This document shows positions 42,291 through 51,897 of a DNA stretch of 64,000 bases, one piece after another. The stretch lies in contig JAGACA010000009.1 in assembly GCA_017614315.1 (NCBI GenBank), positions 35,290-99,289 of the forward strand, in the 5' to 3' direction. The translations under genes and the position numbers were made by a program. Position 1 is the first letter of the stretch. Each line of letters opens with the position of its first letter. The DNA comes from Clostridia bacterium. GTDB taxonomy: Bacteria; Bacillota; Clostridia; Christensenellales; CAG-138. The notes beneath the pieces were generated by a model. That model was given only the letters and a program-made list of their open reading frames with translations, had not been told where the DNA came from and ran no database searches.

Positions 42291-42367
42291 ATTGCATATT
42301 CCCGTTCCGAACTGCGGATACTCATAAAAAAGAGCGGCTTTTCGCGCTCTTGAAAAACGGAGGTAAT

Positions 42368-42835
42368 ATGCGAAATTCAGTAAAAAAACTTCTGCCCGTT
42401 CTGCTCGCGGCCGTACTGATCGCGGCGCTTGCGGGCTGTCACACGAAGACGGGCGGGAAAACTCCCGCCTCGACCGCCTCGCCCAAGCCGACGGCCTTGC
42501 CCGCGGCCTCGGGCACTCCCGGAGCGAACTCCTCCGGCGATCCCATGGGCTCCGCGTCCCCTTCCGGCTCGCCCGGCACGAGCGGCAGTCCCGCGGCAGC
42601 GATCGACGGCTTCATGGAGGGCGTCGTAGTCGATCCGGAGAACGCGCCCTTCGTCGTGGAGACGCTTTCGAGCCACGCGGGGTATAAGGATCTCGCGATC
42701 CAGTCGATCACCTATAAGATGTACGGGGAACGTCAGGCGTACTACGTGATACTCCAGGGCGAGGGCGACGCGTCGATCCGCGTGTATGTCTTCCCCGACG
42801 GGAGCGTCGTTTCCGCCGAGAGCGGGAACAACTGA
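42368..42835 (+). CDS. Small lipoprotein with Pro/Ser/Gly linker
   Basis: 155 residues from the ATG at 42368 behind 'GGAGGTAAT'. Lipobox 'LAGC' (Cys about 21). Residues 25-75 are a low-complexity Pro/Ser/Thr/Gly/Ala linker, then a compact domain of about 80 residues with 'ITYKMYGERQAYYVILQGEG', an alternating beta pattern. Anchored on the outer face of the membrane; function unknown. A hairpin (42330-42352) precedes the gene. Confidence 0.8.
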   Translation: MRNSVKKLLPVLLAAVLIAALAGCHTKTGGKTPASTASPKPTALPAASGTPGANSSGDPMGSASPSGSPGTSGSPAAAIDGFMEGVVVDPENAPFVVETLSSHAGYKDLAIQSITYKMYGERQAYYVILQGEGDASIRVYVFPDGSVVSAESGNN

Positions 42836-42859
42836 AAACTCAAGACTGAAGGATCAAGG

Positions 42860-42887
42860 AAAAACTCCGCCCCGAGCGGAGTTTTCG
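42860..42887 (+). terminator. Terminator of the lipoprotein gene
   Basis: 42861-42870 pairs with 42876-42885. The stem sequence and the preceding 'AAGACTGAAG' are shared, in inverted order, with the rho terminator region. Confidence 0.85.
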
Positions 42888-42966
42888 CCTGTATCCGGCA
42901 AGGCTTCCCGTCCAAAAGGCTTCCCCCGGGGGAAGGCTCATTTATGCGCCGCTCCCTTCGGCCGCT

Positions 42967-45321
42967 TTATTTCACCGTCACGACCGTTACGCCGAAGTCG
43001 CCCTCGCCGTAATTGCCGTTCCTGAACGCCTTTACGCGCGGGTGGTTCTTAAGGTGCTGCTGGACGCCCGCGCGCAGAGCGCCTGTGCCCTTTCCGTGGA
43101 TTATCGACACCTCGGTGAGCCCCTGGCGCTTGCATTCGTCGAGGTACCTGTCCACGACGGGCTTCGCGTCGTCGACCATCATGCCCCTTATGTCGAGCTC
43201 GAGCCCGACGGTATCGCCGGGGGAGTATTCGACCTTGGCGGAGCTCTGCGGCTGTTCCTTCGCCTTTATCTCGCGGAGATCGTCGAGCCTTACGTTCAGC
43301 TTGATTATCCCGACCTGCACGGGCACTTCGCCGTTTTTGACCTTGCCGATGACCGTGCCGTCCTTTTCAAGCGAGACCACACGGACGCTCTGACCGGGAG
43401 AAACGAACTTCGGCGCTTCGCCGTAGGCCTCCTTTTCGTCCTTTTCGGTCTCGTAGAGCTCCTTATCCTTCTCGCGGACGGCGTCGCGCGCCTTCTGGAT
43501 CGCCCTGTCGGCGGCTCTTCGGTCGACGTCCTTCAGCGAGCGTATCTCGGCGACGACGGCCTCGAGCTCGCGCTTGGCGTCGAGGACGATCTTCCTCGCC
43601 TCCTCCTTCGCCTTGAGGCGCATCTCGGCCTTGTCCCTTTCGAATCTTTTAAGCTCCTCGCGCATATCGGCGCGGAGCGCGTCGAGCTCGCGGCGCGCGT
43701 TCTCCGCCTCCTGCCGCTCCTTCTCCGCCTTCTGCTTTTCGTTCTCGGCGCTGGTGAGCACCGACTCGAAATCCACGTCCTCGGTGGTTAGGAAGCCCCG
43801 CGCGCGGTCGATTATGTGATCGCTCATGCCGAGGCGCTTTGAGATCTCGAACGCGTTGGACTTGCCCGGTATGCCTATGAACAGGCGGTAGGTCGGGGCA
43901 AGGCGGTCGACGTCGAACTCCATCGACGCGTTCTGCATGCCCTCGTGGGTGAGCGCGAAGGCCTTTATCTCGGAATAGTGCGTGGTCGCGGCGGTGCGGC
44001 AGTTCCTTGAGCGGAGCTCCTCGAGTATGCTCATCGCGAGCGCGGCGCCCTCGACGGGATCGGTGCCCGCGCCGAGCTCGTCAAGGAGTATGAGCGAGTT
44101 TTCGTCCGCGGTCTCAAGTATCGACACGATGTTCTTCATGTGGGACGAGAACGTCGAAAGGCTCTGCTCGATCGACTGCTCGTCGCCTATATCGGCGCAG
44201 ACGTTCCCGAACACCGCCATTTCGGTGCCGACGTCCGCGGGGACGAAGAGCCCCGCCTGCGCCATCAGCGTGAACAGGCCGATCGTCTTTAACGTGACGG
44301 TCTTGCCGCCCGTGTTCGGGCCGGTCACGATCAGCGTCGTGAAATCCTGCCCGAGCCATACGTCGATCGGCACGACCTTTTCGCGCGGGATGAGCGGGTG
44401 CCTGCCCTTTTTGATCATTATCCTGCCCTCGTCGTTAAGCCCGGGGCAGACGGCGCGCATCTCCTTCGCGAGCTTCGCCTTGGCGAACGAAAGGTCGATC
44501 ACGCCGAGCGTCATCAGATCCTGATAGACGTCGTTAGCGGAGGGCTTGAGCATTTCGGTGAGCTCCGTGAGTATCCTTTCGACCTCCGCGGCCTCCTCCA
44601 TGACGAGCTTCTTGTACTCGTTGCCCAGCTCCACGACCGCCGAAGGCTCTATGAACAGCGTCGCGCCGGTGCCCGACTGGTCGTGGATGAGCCCGGGGAC
44701 GTTCGCCCTGTATTCCTGCTTTACGGGCACGACGAAGCGCCCGTTCCTGATCGTCACTAGGGGATCCTGCAGATATTTCGAATAGGTCGGCGAGTGGATC
44801 ATGTCGTTCAGCTTCTGCCTGACCTTCTCGTTCGCGATCTTCATCTGCCGCCTGATCCTCGAAAGCGCGGGGGACGCGCCGTCGAATACCTCGTCCTCCG
44901 AAAGTATGCAGCGTTCGATCTCGTCCTCTATCGCCGAGAAGGTCATCAGTCCGCCCGCAAGGTTGAACATGCCGGGCGTCTTTTCGGCGGAATCCGAGGT
45001 CGCGAGCTGCTCGCGGCAGACGCGGATCGCCCTTAAGCATTTCGCGACGGAAAGAAGCTCCGCGCAGTTCAGATGCAGTACGGCGTTCACCCTCTTAAGC
45101 GCGGAGCGCATGTCGGGGAAATCGTCGACCGGGGACGTGCCCGTCCTTATGTAATGCGTCTCCGCCTCCTCGGTGAGGGCAAGCTCCGCCCTGACGTCGT
45201 CGAGCTCGTCGAACGGGCGTATCGAATCCGCGAGCTCGCGGCTCGCGCAGCAGCCGCATTTGAGCTTGAGCTCGGCCTTTATCTTGTTGAATTCAAGCGT
45301 GTTAAAAACCTTTTCGTTCAT
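42967..45321 (-). CDS. mutS2: MutS2 (ribosome rescue/anti-recombination ATPase)
   Basis: 784 residues, normal length. MutS-type core and lever region (1-310), ATPase with Walker A 'TGPNTGGKTVTLK' (about 335) and Walker B 'SLILLDELGAGTDP', a long coiled coil (about 515-610), a KOW-like segment, and a C-terminal Smr domain (about 708-784) with 'LDIRGM' and 'HGKGTGAL'. MutS2 senses collided ribosomes in Bacillus and suppresses recombination in Helicobacter; it lacks the mismatch-recognition domain. Its start overlaps the U32 peptidase stop (ATGA), third gene of the zapA unit. Confidence 0.96.
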   Translation of the reverse strand: MNEKVFNTLEFNKIKAELKLKCGCCASRELADSIRPFDELDDVRAELALTEEAETHYIRTGTSPVDDFPDMRSALKRVNAVLHLNCAELLSVAKCLRAIRVCREQLATSDSAEKTPGMFNLAGGLMTFSAIEDEIERCILSEDEVFDGASPALSRIRRQMKIANEKVRQKLNDMIHSPTYSKYLQDPLVTIRNGRFVVPVKQEYRANVPGLIHDQSGTGATLFIEPSAVVELGNEYKKLVMEEAAEVERILTELTEMLKPSANDVYQDLMTLGVIDLSFAKAKLAKEMRAVCPGLNDEGRIMIKKGRHPLIPREKVVPIDVWLGQDFTTLIVTGPNTGGKTVTLKTIGLFTLMAQAGLFVPADVGTEMAVFGNVCADIGDEQSIEQSLSTFSSHMKNIVSILETADENSLILLDELGAGTDPVEGAALAMSILEELRSRNCRTAATTHYSEIKAFALTHEGMQNASMEFDVDRLAPTYRLFIGIPGKSNAFEISKRLGMSDHIIDRARGFLTTEDVDFESVLTSAENEKQKAEKERQEAENARRELDALRADMREELKRFERDKAEMRLKAKEEARKIVLDAKRELEAVVAEIRSLKDVDRRAADRAIQKARDAVREKDKELYETEKDEKEAYGEAPKFVSPGQSVRVVSLEKDGTVIGKVKNGEVPVQVGIIKLNVRLDDLREIKAKEQPQSSAKVEYSPGDTVGLELDIRGMMVDDAKPVVDRYLDECKRQGLTEVSIIHGKGTGALRAGVQQHLKNHPRVKAFRNGNYGEGDFGVTVVTVK

Positions 45322-47345
45322 AGTACCTGTCTTTTGAAATGTCCTCTGGTCCTCTCGGCGTTTTCGCCCCGGTCGGGAGTTTCGGCGGCCGCGTACGCCC
45401 CGATGCCGCTCTCATCGAACGCCTCTTTTATATCCGTCACGGCGGAGTTCATGACCCTCACGAGGCAGTATCCGCCGGGAAACCTCACGTTTTCGAGCGG
45501 GAACCTTCGCCCGTCGCCGTCCGAAAGCTCGCCCGCATATCCCGAACACCCGCGGCAGCCGCGGTATTCCTTTACGGGGCAGTGCATGAGCTGCATGAGC
45601 GGCGCGCGTCCGAACACATTGACGATCATCACGCGCCCGAAATCCCTTGAAAGCTCCCGAAGCTCCTTCGCCGTGAGCTCCGGCGACGGCATTATGTGCG
45701 TGAAGCCCTTCGAGCGCAGGAACGTGAACGCCGCCGCGTTGAAGGCGTTCATGCCGACGCCCGCGATCCTTACGGGAAGCTCCGCGCCCATCTGCCATTC
45801 GGAGATATTGTTTGCCTCCACGCCCGAAAATACGCCGCTTGAGAGGAGCTTTTCATAAGCTTTCCGCGCGTTTTCGGTGATAAGCACGTTCGGGAGGATA
45901 AGAACGAGCCTCCCACGCGCGCTCTCGAGCTTCGTAAGGTCGACCTTCTCCGCGTCCACGGGATCGAGCCCTGCGAGCCCGGCGCCGGACGAGACCGCCT
46001 CGTCCTCCGTCCTCACCCTTAAATAGCGAAGGGGCTTCCCCTCCGCGGGGCCGTCGGGAGAAACGTATCCCGCGATATCGCCGCGTGAAACGACCTTTTC
46101 CGATCGATCAAGCTCCAGTATTCGCCTTGCGAGCTCCTCCGACGCCGCGCGCCTTAACGCGTTTATCTCGGAGACCGGCGCGAACCCGCCGCCCGTCAGG
46201 ATAAAATCCCCGACCGAAAACGGCGTGCCTCCGAGCTTCGCCGCGGCGGAGCGGAGCCTTTCGGCGTCGGGAGGCGTTATCGCTTCCTCGGCGATACGGC
46301 CTGCGGCGGAAGCGGAGCGCCCCTCGGTCTCGAGCGTGAGCCGGGCGGCCTCGCCCGGGACGAGCTTAAGCTTTGCGGTCAGTTCCCATTTCGGGAGCTC
46401 CCTGCGAAGGCTCTCATGCGCCTCGGCGACGAGCTCCTTTTCGGGCTTTGCGCTGCCGACGTGCCCCGTGGTGACGCTGTCGCCCTTGATATGCGCGGTC
46501 GAGAACGCGCCCCTGTTGAATATCGAATAAAGTTTCTTTTCGGATAACGGATCCCTGTCGCCGTCGAGCGCGCGGCGGTAGATCCGGGTGACGGTCGCGA
46601 CGTATTCGGGGCTCTTCATGCGCCCCTCGATCTTGAACGACGTGATCCCGGCGTCGATCAGCGCGGGAAGCTCGCCGAGCATCATTATGTCGTTAGTCGA
46701 AAGCGCGAACTCGTCCTTCCCCGCACGCCGGGAGACAACGCTCGCGTTCTTGCGGCAGGGTTGGGCGCAGGTGCCGCGGTTGCCGCTCCTCTCGCCCGCC
46801 ATGGACGAGAACAGGCAGCTTCCCGAAAAGCTCATGCAAAGAGCTCCGTGGCAGAAGAATTCGAGCTCCACGGGGCTGTCCTCGTGCATTCTCTTTATCT
46901 CGTCGAGCGGCGTCTCGCGCGCAAGCACAGCCCGGCTTACGCCGATCTCCTCGAGCAGCTTAAGCCCTCCCGCGGAGCAGATCCCCATCTGCGTGGAGGC
47001 GTGCACGGGAAGCTCGGGCAGCTCGCGCCGAAGGAGCGCGGCGAGACCCAGGTCCTGCACGATCACCGCGTCCGCGCCGACGGCATAAATATGGGACGCG
47101 AAGTTCAAAGCGTCCTCAAGCTCCCTGTCGAAGAGCAGCGTATTCAGCGTTATGTTCGTCCTGACCTTCCTCAGGCGGCAATACTCCACCGCCTCGTCAA
47201 GCTCCTTCCCGACGAAGTTCTTCGCGCCCCGCCGCGCATTAAAGGAGCCGCCGCCGAAATACACGGCGTCGGCGCCGGAGAGCACCGCCGCCTTAAGGCA
47301 GTCGGCGTTTCCCGCAGGGGAAAGAAGCTCGATCGGTTTATCCAT
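45318..47345 (-). CDS. U32 family peptidase (RlhA-like)
   Basis: 675 residues. The N-terminal half is the U32 barrel: 'LLSPAGNADCLKAAVLSGAD' and 'VHASTQMGICSAGG', with the Cys cluster 'FCHGALCMSFSGSCLFS' then 'GTCAQPCR' (about 165-195), which likely binds an iron-sulfur cluster. The C-terminal half is a DUF3656-type extension with further Cys ('CRGCSGYAG'). The closest known function is RlhA, which hydroxylates a cytidine of 23S rRNA; peptidase activity is doubtful. It lies between zapA and mutS2; no obvious Shine-Dalgarno precedes the ATG, so coupling to zapA is likely. Confidence 0.9.
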   Translation of the reverse strand: MDKPIELLSPAGNADCLKAAVLSGADAVYFGGGSFNARRGAKNFVGKELDEAVEYCRLRKVRTNITLNTLLFDRELEDALNFASHIYAVGADAVIVQDLGLAALLRRELPELPVHASTQMGICSAGGLKLLEEIGVSRAVLARETPLDEIKRMHEDSPVELEFFCHGALCMSFSGSCLFSSMAGERSGNRGTCAQPCRKNASVVSRRAGKDEFALSTNDIMMLGELPALIDAGITSFKIEGRMKSPEYVATVTRIYRRALDGDRDPLSEKKLYSIFNRGAFSTAHIKGDSVTTGHVGSAKPEKELVAEAHESLRRELPKWELTAKLKLVPGEAARLTLETEGRSASAAGRIAEEAITPPDAERLRSAAAKLGGTPFSVGDFILTGGGFAPVSEINALRRAASEELARRILELDRSEKVVSRGDIAGYVSPDGPAEGKPLRYLRVRTEDEAVSSGAGLAGLDPVDAEKVDLTKLESARGRLVLILPNVLITENARKAYEKLLSSGVFSGVEANNISEWQMGAELPVRIAGVGMNAFNAAAFTFLRSKGFTHIMPSPELTAKELRELSRDFGRVMIVNVFGRAPLMQLMHCPVKEYRGCRGCSGYAGELSDGDGRRFPLENVRFPGGYCLVRVMNSAVTDIKEAFDESGIGAYAAAETPDRGENAERTRGHFKRQVL

Positions 47346-47357
47346 CGGGATGCGGTC

Positions 47358-47687
47358 TTATCGGACGCCAACGGGCTTTCTGCGCTCGAACGGGCGCTTG
47401 ACCGGCGCATCCTCCGTCCTCGCCTCGCCCGTGCGGACGCGCTTCAATTCCTCGATCTTGCGGTCGACGGAGCTGACCTCCTTCGAGAGGACCTTGAGCT
47501 CGTCCTCCATCTCGAACATGGCGAGCAGCACCGCGCGGGAATTCGTCTCGCCCGGATATTTCGCCTTCGCCTCGCGCACGCGGCGGTTGAGATCCGCCTC
47601 GAGACGGCGGATATACTCCTCGTCAGCCCCCGAAGCGATCCTGAATTCCTGCCCCGCGAGAACGATGCTCATCCTTTTCCTGTCCAT
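47358..47687 (-). CDS. zapA: Cell division protein ZapA
   Basis: 109 residues. ZapA head 'MSIVLAGQEFRIASGADEEY' and the long C-terminal coiled coil from residue 55 are typical; a basic Pro/Arg tail ends the protein. ZapA cross-links FtsZ filaments at the division ring. 'GAGGTGAGCAA' precedes the ATG. First gene of a unit with the U32 gene and mutS2, an arrangement common in Firmicutes. The promoter lies about 360 bp upstream across an AT-rich repeat tract. Confidence 0.92.
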   Translation of the reverse strand: MDRKRMSIVLAGQEFRIASGADEEYIRRLEADLNRRVREAKAKYPGETNSRAVLLAMFEMEDELKVLSKEVSSVDRKIEELKRVRTGEARTEDAPVKRPFERRKPVGVR

Positions 47688-47794
47688 TTGCTCACCTCGA
47701 CATGTTTTTACACTTTTATTGTATCATGCCGCAGGCGGTATTGCAATATTCCGGATCCTATAATACTTTATGAAATACGGTATTATCCGTATTT

Positions 47795-47950
47795 TTTATC
47801 TATAGATGATCTATAATGCTTTTCTATTGTTTTATCTATAGACGATCAATAGATGATCTATAATACTTTTCTATTGTTTTATCTATAGATGATCTATAGA
47901 TGATCTATAATACTTTATCTATTGTTTTATCTATAGATCGTTTATAGTAT
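47795..47950. repeat. AT-rich tandem repeat tract with TCTATAGA palindromes
   Basis: Eight occurrences of ATCTATA, five of the palindrome TCTATAGA, and a longer unit (CTATTGTTTTATCTATAGA) three times. It lies inside the predicted zapA leader, in contrast to the GC-rich surroundings. The 600-bp gap 47688-48288 otherwise holds two promoters and no gene. Confidence 0.85.
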
Positions 47951-48015
47951 TAAATTATCGCGTGCGCGCGTGAAAGGGCATGCGGGAACAAGCCCTCCCG
48001 GCGGCTCTGTTTTTT

Positions 48016-48027
48016 GAATGATCATTC
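48016..48027. promoter_or_regulatory. Palindrome near the zapA transcription start
   Basis: GAATGATCATTC, a perfect 12-bp palindrome about 10 bp downstream of the expected start of transcription. Possible operator. Confidence 0.35.
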
Positions 48028-48043
48028 GGGTACCTCTATTATT

Positions 48044-48072
48044 ATTATAGCACATTTGTTCGTAAGTGTCAA
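48044..48072 (-). promoter_or_regulatory. Consensus sigma-A promoter of zapA-U32-mutS2
   Basis: On the minus strand TTGACA (48067-48072), 17 bp, TATAAT (48044-48049): perfect boxes. Predicts a leader of about 350 nt. Confidence 0.85.
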
Positions 48073-48165
48073 GGCTTCCGACGGTCTCCGCAAGGCTTCC
48101 CCCGCTCATAAAAAAACTCTTTTCCGCAAAAGAAAAAATATACCTTTTTATTTCGCTTTTCGGGC

Positions 48166-48194
48166 TTGACTTTGGGCTTGAATTGACATATCAT
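48166..48194 (+). promoter_or_regulatory. Sigma-A promoter of the glm operon
   Basis: TTGACT (48166-48171), 17 bp, TATCAT (48189-48194). No cobalamin riboswitch is seen in the leader of about 90 nt. Confidence 0.65.
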
Positions 48195-48288
48195 ACACGC
48201 AAACGGATATCGTGGAGCCATATCGACGTACGCGCGGTATGGAGCCTTTGAAAAACGTAACTCATCTGCTTCAAAAGCGAGGTTTGAA

Positions 48289-48711
48289 ATGGAAAAGGAA
48301 AAGAAGACCCTGGTCATCGGCGTTATCGGCGCCGACGTTCACGCCGTGGGCAACCAGATCCTGTATCACGCGTTCACCGACGCGGGCTTCAATGTGATCA
48401 ATCTGGGCGTAATGGTCTCCCAGGAAGAGTTCATCAACGCCGCCATCGAGACCAACGCCGACGCCATACTCGTCTCCTCCCTCTACGGGCAGGGCGAGCT
48501 TGACTGCCGCGGTCTGCGCGAGAAGTGCGACGAGGCCGGCCTCGAGGGGATCCTCCTCTACGTCGGCGGAAACATCGTCATCGGCAAGCAGCCCTTCGAC
48601 GAGGTCGAGAAGCGCTTCAAGGCGATGGGCTTTGACCGCTCGTTCCCCCCGGGAACTCCGCCCGAGGTCGATATCGAGGCTTTGAGGGAAGATCTTCACA
48701 TCACGGACTGA
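48289..48711 (+). CDS. glmS: Glutamate mutase (methylaspartate mutase) S subunit
   Basis: 140 residues, cobalamin-binding flavodoxin-like fold. The base-off/His-on motif DxHxxG is at residues 16-21 ('DVHAVG'), with Asp-His-Gly intact; '[11 protein letters not shown]' and '[10 protein letters not shown]' complete the B12 pocket. With GlmE it forms the adenosylcobalamin-dependent enzyme that converts glutamate to 3-methylaspartate. First of four genes of the methylaspartate pathway; 'GAGG' lies ahead of the ATG. Confidence 0.97.
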   Translation: MEKEKKTLVIGVIGADVHAVGNQILYHAFTDAGFNVINLGVMVSQEEFINAAIETNADAILVSSLYGQGELDCRGLREKCDEAGLEGILLYVGGNIVIGKQPFDEVEKRFKAMGFDRSFPPGTPPEVDIEALREDLHITD

Positions 48712-48726
48712 TAACCGGGAATCGTT

Positions 48727-50109
48727 ATGGATCCTGTTCTTCTGATCGATTTTGGCAGCACATACACCAAGGTCACGGCGGTCGACATTGACGAGCCGCG
48801 TCTTTTGGGGACAGCCAATTCATACACCACAGTCCGGTCCGACATAATGAACGGGCTTGCCGACGCGCTCAAAAAACTCGAGAGCGTGACCGGCAGGCTC
48901 GATTTTTCTGCCCGTTACGCCTGCTCCTCCGCCGCCGGCGGGCTCCGTATGCTCGCAAGCGGGCTCGTTCCCGAGCTCACCGCGGAGGCGGCGAAGACGG
49001 CGAGCCTCGGCGCCGGCGCGAAGGTCCTGAAGACCTATTCGTTCAAGCTGACCGAGGACGATGCGGACGAGATCCGAAGGATAGACCCCGACATATTCCT
49101 GCTCGTAGGCGGCACGGACGGGGGCAATTCCGACTGCATCACGCACAACGCGCGCGTTCTTTCCGAGATCGGCGGGAACTTCCCCGTGATACTCGCCGGC
49201 AACCGCAACGCCGCCCGCGAGTGCGAAAGGATACTCGAGGGCCGCGAGGTGCACATCTCGGAGAATGTCATGCCGCGCTTCGGCACGCTGAACATCGAGC
49301 CGACGCAGAAGCAGATCCGCGAGGTGTTCCTGAACCGCATAGTCCTGGCGAAGGGGCTTACGAAGGCTTCCGAGCTGATCGAGGGCATCATGATGCCCAC
49401 GCCGAGCGCCGTTATGGACGCGATGAAGCTTTTGGCCGAGGGCACGCCCAACCAGAGGGGGCTCGGCGATCTCGTCGCCGTCGACGTAGGCGGCGCGACC
49501 ACCGACGTGTACTCCGTCGCGGAGGGGCTTCCCGACGATCCGCGAACGAGCCTCCGCGGGCTCCCCGAGCCGTACGTCAAGCGCACGGTCGAGGGCGATA
49601 TCGGGATGCGCTATTCGATCCGCGGCATAATCGAGGCGGCGGGGCTCGAGCGCGTCGCCGATACCGCGGGACTTAAGCCCGAAAGGCTTTCGGAGATAGT
49701 CGACATGTTCGCCGAGAACACCGACCTTCTGCCCTTTGACGACGAGACCGCGCGCGCCGACGAGGCCCTTGCGAGCTGGGCGGTGCGCGTCGCCGTAACG
49801 AGACACGCCGGAAGGCTCGAGGAGATATTCGGCCTCGGCGGACTGAAGCTCGTCCAGACGGGCAAGAATCTTGTGAACGTGGATAAGTTCGTCGTCACCG
49901 GCGGTTCGCTCATCCACACCGAGCACACGGGACGCATCGCGTCCTACGGCTTCTTCGACGAGGCGGATCCCGGATCCCTGAAGCCGCGCGCCTGCGACGT
50001 GCTCGTCGACCGCAGTTATATTATCGCCGCAATGGGACTTTTGAGCGCATACCGTCCCGACGCGGCGCTCACCATTCTGAAAAAGGAGTTAATGCACGTT
50101 CCCGTCTGA
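48727..50109 (+). CDS. glmL: GlmL, glutamate mutase reactivation protein
   Basis: 460 residues, MutL/GlmL family with an actin/Hsp70-type nucleotide fold: phosphate loop 'LLIDFGSTYTKVTAVDI' at the N-terminus and 'AVDVGGATTDVYSVAEGLPD' near residue 255. Proteins of this family are encoded between the two mutase subunits and probably repair the inactivated B12 enzyme. Position 15 bp after glmS confirms the assignment. The Shine-Dalgarno is weak. Confidence 0.95.
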   Translation: MDPVLLIDFGSTYTKVTAVDIDEPRLLGTANSYTTVRSDIMNGLADALKKLESVTGRLDFSARYACSSAAGGLRMLASGLVPELTAEAAKTASLGAGAKVLKTYSFKLTEDDADEIRRIDPDIFLLVGGTDGGNSDCITHNARVLSEIGGNFPVILAGNRNAARECERILEGREVHISENVMPRFGTLNIEPTQKQIREVFLNRIVLAKGLTKASELIEGIMMPTPSAVMDAMKLLAEGTPNQRGLGDLVAVDVGGATTDVYSVAEGLPDDPRTSLRGLPEPYVKRTVEGDIGMRYSIRGIIEAAGLERVADTAGLKPERLSEIVDMFAENTDLLPFDDETARADEALASWAVRVAVTRHAGRLEEIFGLGGLKLVQTGKNLVNVDKFVVTGGSLIHTEHTGRIASYGFFDEADPGSLKPRACDVLVDRSYIIAAMGLLSAYRPDAALTILKKELMHVPV

Positions 50110-50132
50110 ATCAAAGACGGAAAGCGGCCGAA

Positions 50133-50189
50133 GGCAGCCGCGGAACGCGATAAGCCAAGCGATCGGGGATGCTCCTGCGGGACATATCC
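50133..50189 (-). repeat. 57-bp dispersed repeat, copy 1 (inverted relative to copy 2)
   Basis: Its reverse complement matches 53206-53262 at about 46 of 57 bases. The two copies point toward each other and bracket glmE and mal. Confidence 0.75.
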
Positions 50190-50278
50190 CCGCAGTTTGC
50201 AGCCACGGTCGGAATAAAGAACAACAGCTTTTGCTGAACGAATAAATATAAACGCAAGTATCTCAAAGGAGTATAATA

Positions 50279-51733
50279 ATGAGCAATCTTCAGAATAAGA
50301 AGATCCCCGACGACGAGTTCTGCGCGATCCGCGAGGACGTACTCAAGCAGTGGCCGACGGGCGCCGAGGTCGATCTCGACGAGGCGATCGAGTTCCACAA
50401 GTCCCTGCCCGAGCACAAGGTCTTTTCAAAGAAGCTGATCGACGCGAAGAACAAGGGCGTCACCCTTATCCAGCCGCGCGCCGGCGTTGCGCTGATCGAC
50501 GCGCATATCGAGCTTCTGACCTATCTGCAGGACAAGGGCGAGGCGGATCTTCTGCCCACCACCATCGACAGCTATACCCGTCAGAACCGCTATCAGGAGG
50601 CCGAGAACGGCATACGCGAATCCATGAAGGAGCGCCGTTCCATGCTGAACGGCTTCCCGGCCGTCAACCACGGCGTGTCGGGCTGCCGCAGGCTCATAAA
50701 CGCGCTGAACACCCCGCTGCAGGTGCGTCACGGCACCCCCGACGCGAGGCTTCTGACCGAGATCACCTACGCCGGCGGCTTCACGAGCTATGAGGGCGGC
50801 GGCATCTCGTATAACCTGCCCTACGCTAAGAACGTCCCGATGGAGAAGACCATCAGGGATTGGCAGTACGTCGACAGGCTGACCGGCATTTACGAGGAGC
50901 GCGGCGTTTCCATCAACCGCGAACCCTACGGCCCCCTGACCGGCACGCTCGTTCCCGCCTGCATATCCCACGCCGTCGCGATAATCGAGGCGCTCCTTGC
51001 CGCCGAGCAGGGCGTCAAGAACATCACCGTCGGCTACGGCCAGTGCGGCAACCTCGTTCAGGACGTCGCCGCCATCCGCGTGCTCGAGGAGCTTACCAAC
51101 GAGTACCTCGGGAAGAACGGCTATAACGACGTCTGCGTCACCACCGTATTCCATCAGTGGATGGGCGGCTTCCCCGCGGACGAGGCAAAGGCCTTCGGCG
51201 TCATCAGCTGGGGCTCCGCGACCGCCGCGCTCTCCAAGGCGACCAAGGTCATAGTCAAGACCCCGCACGAGGCCGCGGGCGTTCCCACCATGGAGGCCAA
51301 CGCAGAGGGACTTCGCTGCACCAAGCAGGTCATCTCGATGCTCGCCGACCAGGTCTGCACCGCCGCGAACCTCGAGGAGGAGAAGGAAATGATCCGCATG
51401 GAGACCCGCTGCATAGTCGATAAATGCTTCGAGCTCGGCGAGGGCGACATCGCGGACGGCGCCGTGAAGGCCGTCATGACCGGCGTGCTCGACATACCGT
51501 TCGCTCCCAGCCGCTTCAACGCGGGCAAGATGCTCCCCGCGCGCGACAACGACGGCGCGATCCGCATACTCGAGATGGGTCATCTGCCCTTCACCGACGA
51601 GATCAAGGCTTACCACCGCGCGAAGATCGAAGAGCGCGCGAAGGCCGAGAAGCGCACCGCTTCCTTCCAGATGGTCATCGACGACGTCTACGCCATCTCG
51701 AAGGGCAGGCTGGTAGGCAGGCCGAGGAACTGA
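50279..51733 (+). CDS. glmE: Glutamate mutase (methylaspartate mutase) E subunit
   Basis: 484 residues, a TIM-barrel catalytic subunit of normal length. The N-terminal block '[20 protein letters not shown]' and '[17 protein letters not shown]' are typical, and '[18 protein letters not shown]' lies in the barrel core. It binds glutamate and, with GlmS and B12, carries out the carbon-skeleton rearrangement. 'AAAGGAGTATAATA' precedes the ATG. A 168-bp gap with a dispersed repeat separates it from glmL. Confidence 0.97.
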   Translation: MSNLQNKKIPDDEFCAIREDVLKQWPTGAEVDLDEAIEFHKSLPEHKVFSKKLIDAKNKGVTLIQPRAGVALIDAHIELLTYLQDKGEADLLPTTIDSYTRQNRYQEAENGIRESMKERRSMLNGFPAVNHGVSGCRRLINALNTPLQVRHGTPDARLLTEITYAGGFTSYEGGGISYNLPYAKNVPMEKTIRDWQYVDRLTGIYEERGVSINREPYGPLTGTLVPACISHAVAIIEALLAAEQGVKNITVGYGQCGNLVQDVAAIRVLEELTNEYLGKNGYNDVCVTTVFHQWMGGFPADEAKAFGVISWGSATAALSKATKVIVKTPHEAAGVPTMEANAEGLRCTKQVISMLADQVCTAANLEEEKEMIRMETRCIVDKCFELGEGDIADGAVKAVMTGVLDIPFAPSRFNAGKMLPARDNDGAIRILEMGHLPFTDEIKAYHRAKIEERAKAEKRTASFQMVIDDVYAISKGRLVGRPRN

Positions 51734-51744
51734 AAAAAGAGGAG

Positions 51745-51830
51745 CCCGGTCGGGGATCGGGGATCGGGAGTTAAGGCGGAGATCCCGCTTCATCCCGACT
51801 TCCGGCTCCTGACCCCAATGATCGGAAAAC
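51745..51830. repeat. Imperfect palindromic element between glmE and mal
   Basis: 'GATCGGGGATCGGGAGTTAA' at 51756-51775 is answered by inverted 'CATCCCGACTTCCGGCTCC' at 51792-51810. Similar in layout to the nested palindromes at 14.8 and 25.9 kb. Confidence 0.55.
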
Positions 51831-51897
51831 CGTCGGGTTTTTCATCCTCCGCTCCTCGTTCCCAACTTGAAAAAAACTGAAAGGTAATATAAAAAGT

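Noticed and set aside
47795-47950. CRISPR array or chromosomal origin
   Set aside because: Repeat units overlap and are palindromic with no unique spacers; no cas genes, no TTATCCACA boxes and no dnaA or dnaN nearby.
48195-48288. Cobalamin riboswitch before glmS
   Set aside because: No B12-box-like sequence and the leader is only about 90 nt.
50110-50278. Missing small gene between glmL and glmE
   Set aside because: Only short frames without ribosome sites; the space holds a dispersed repeat.
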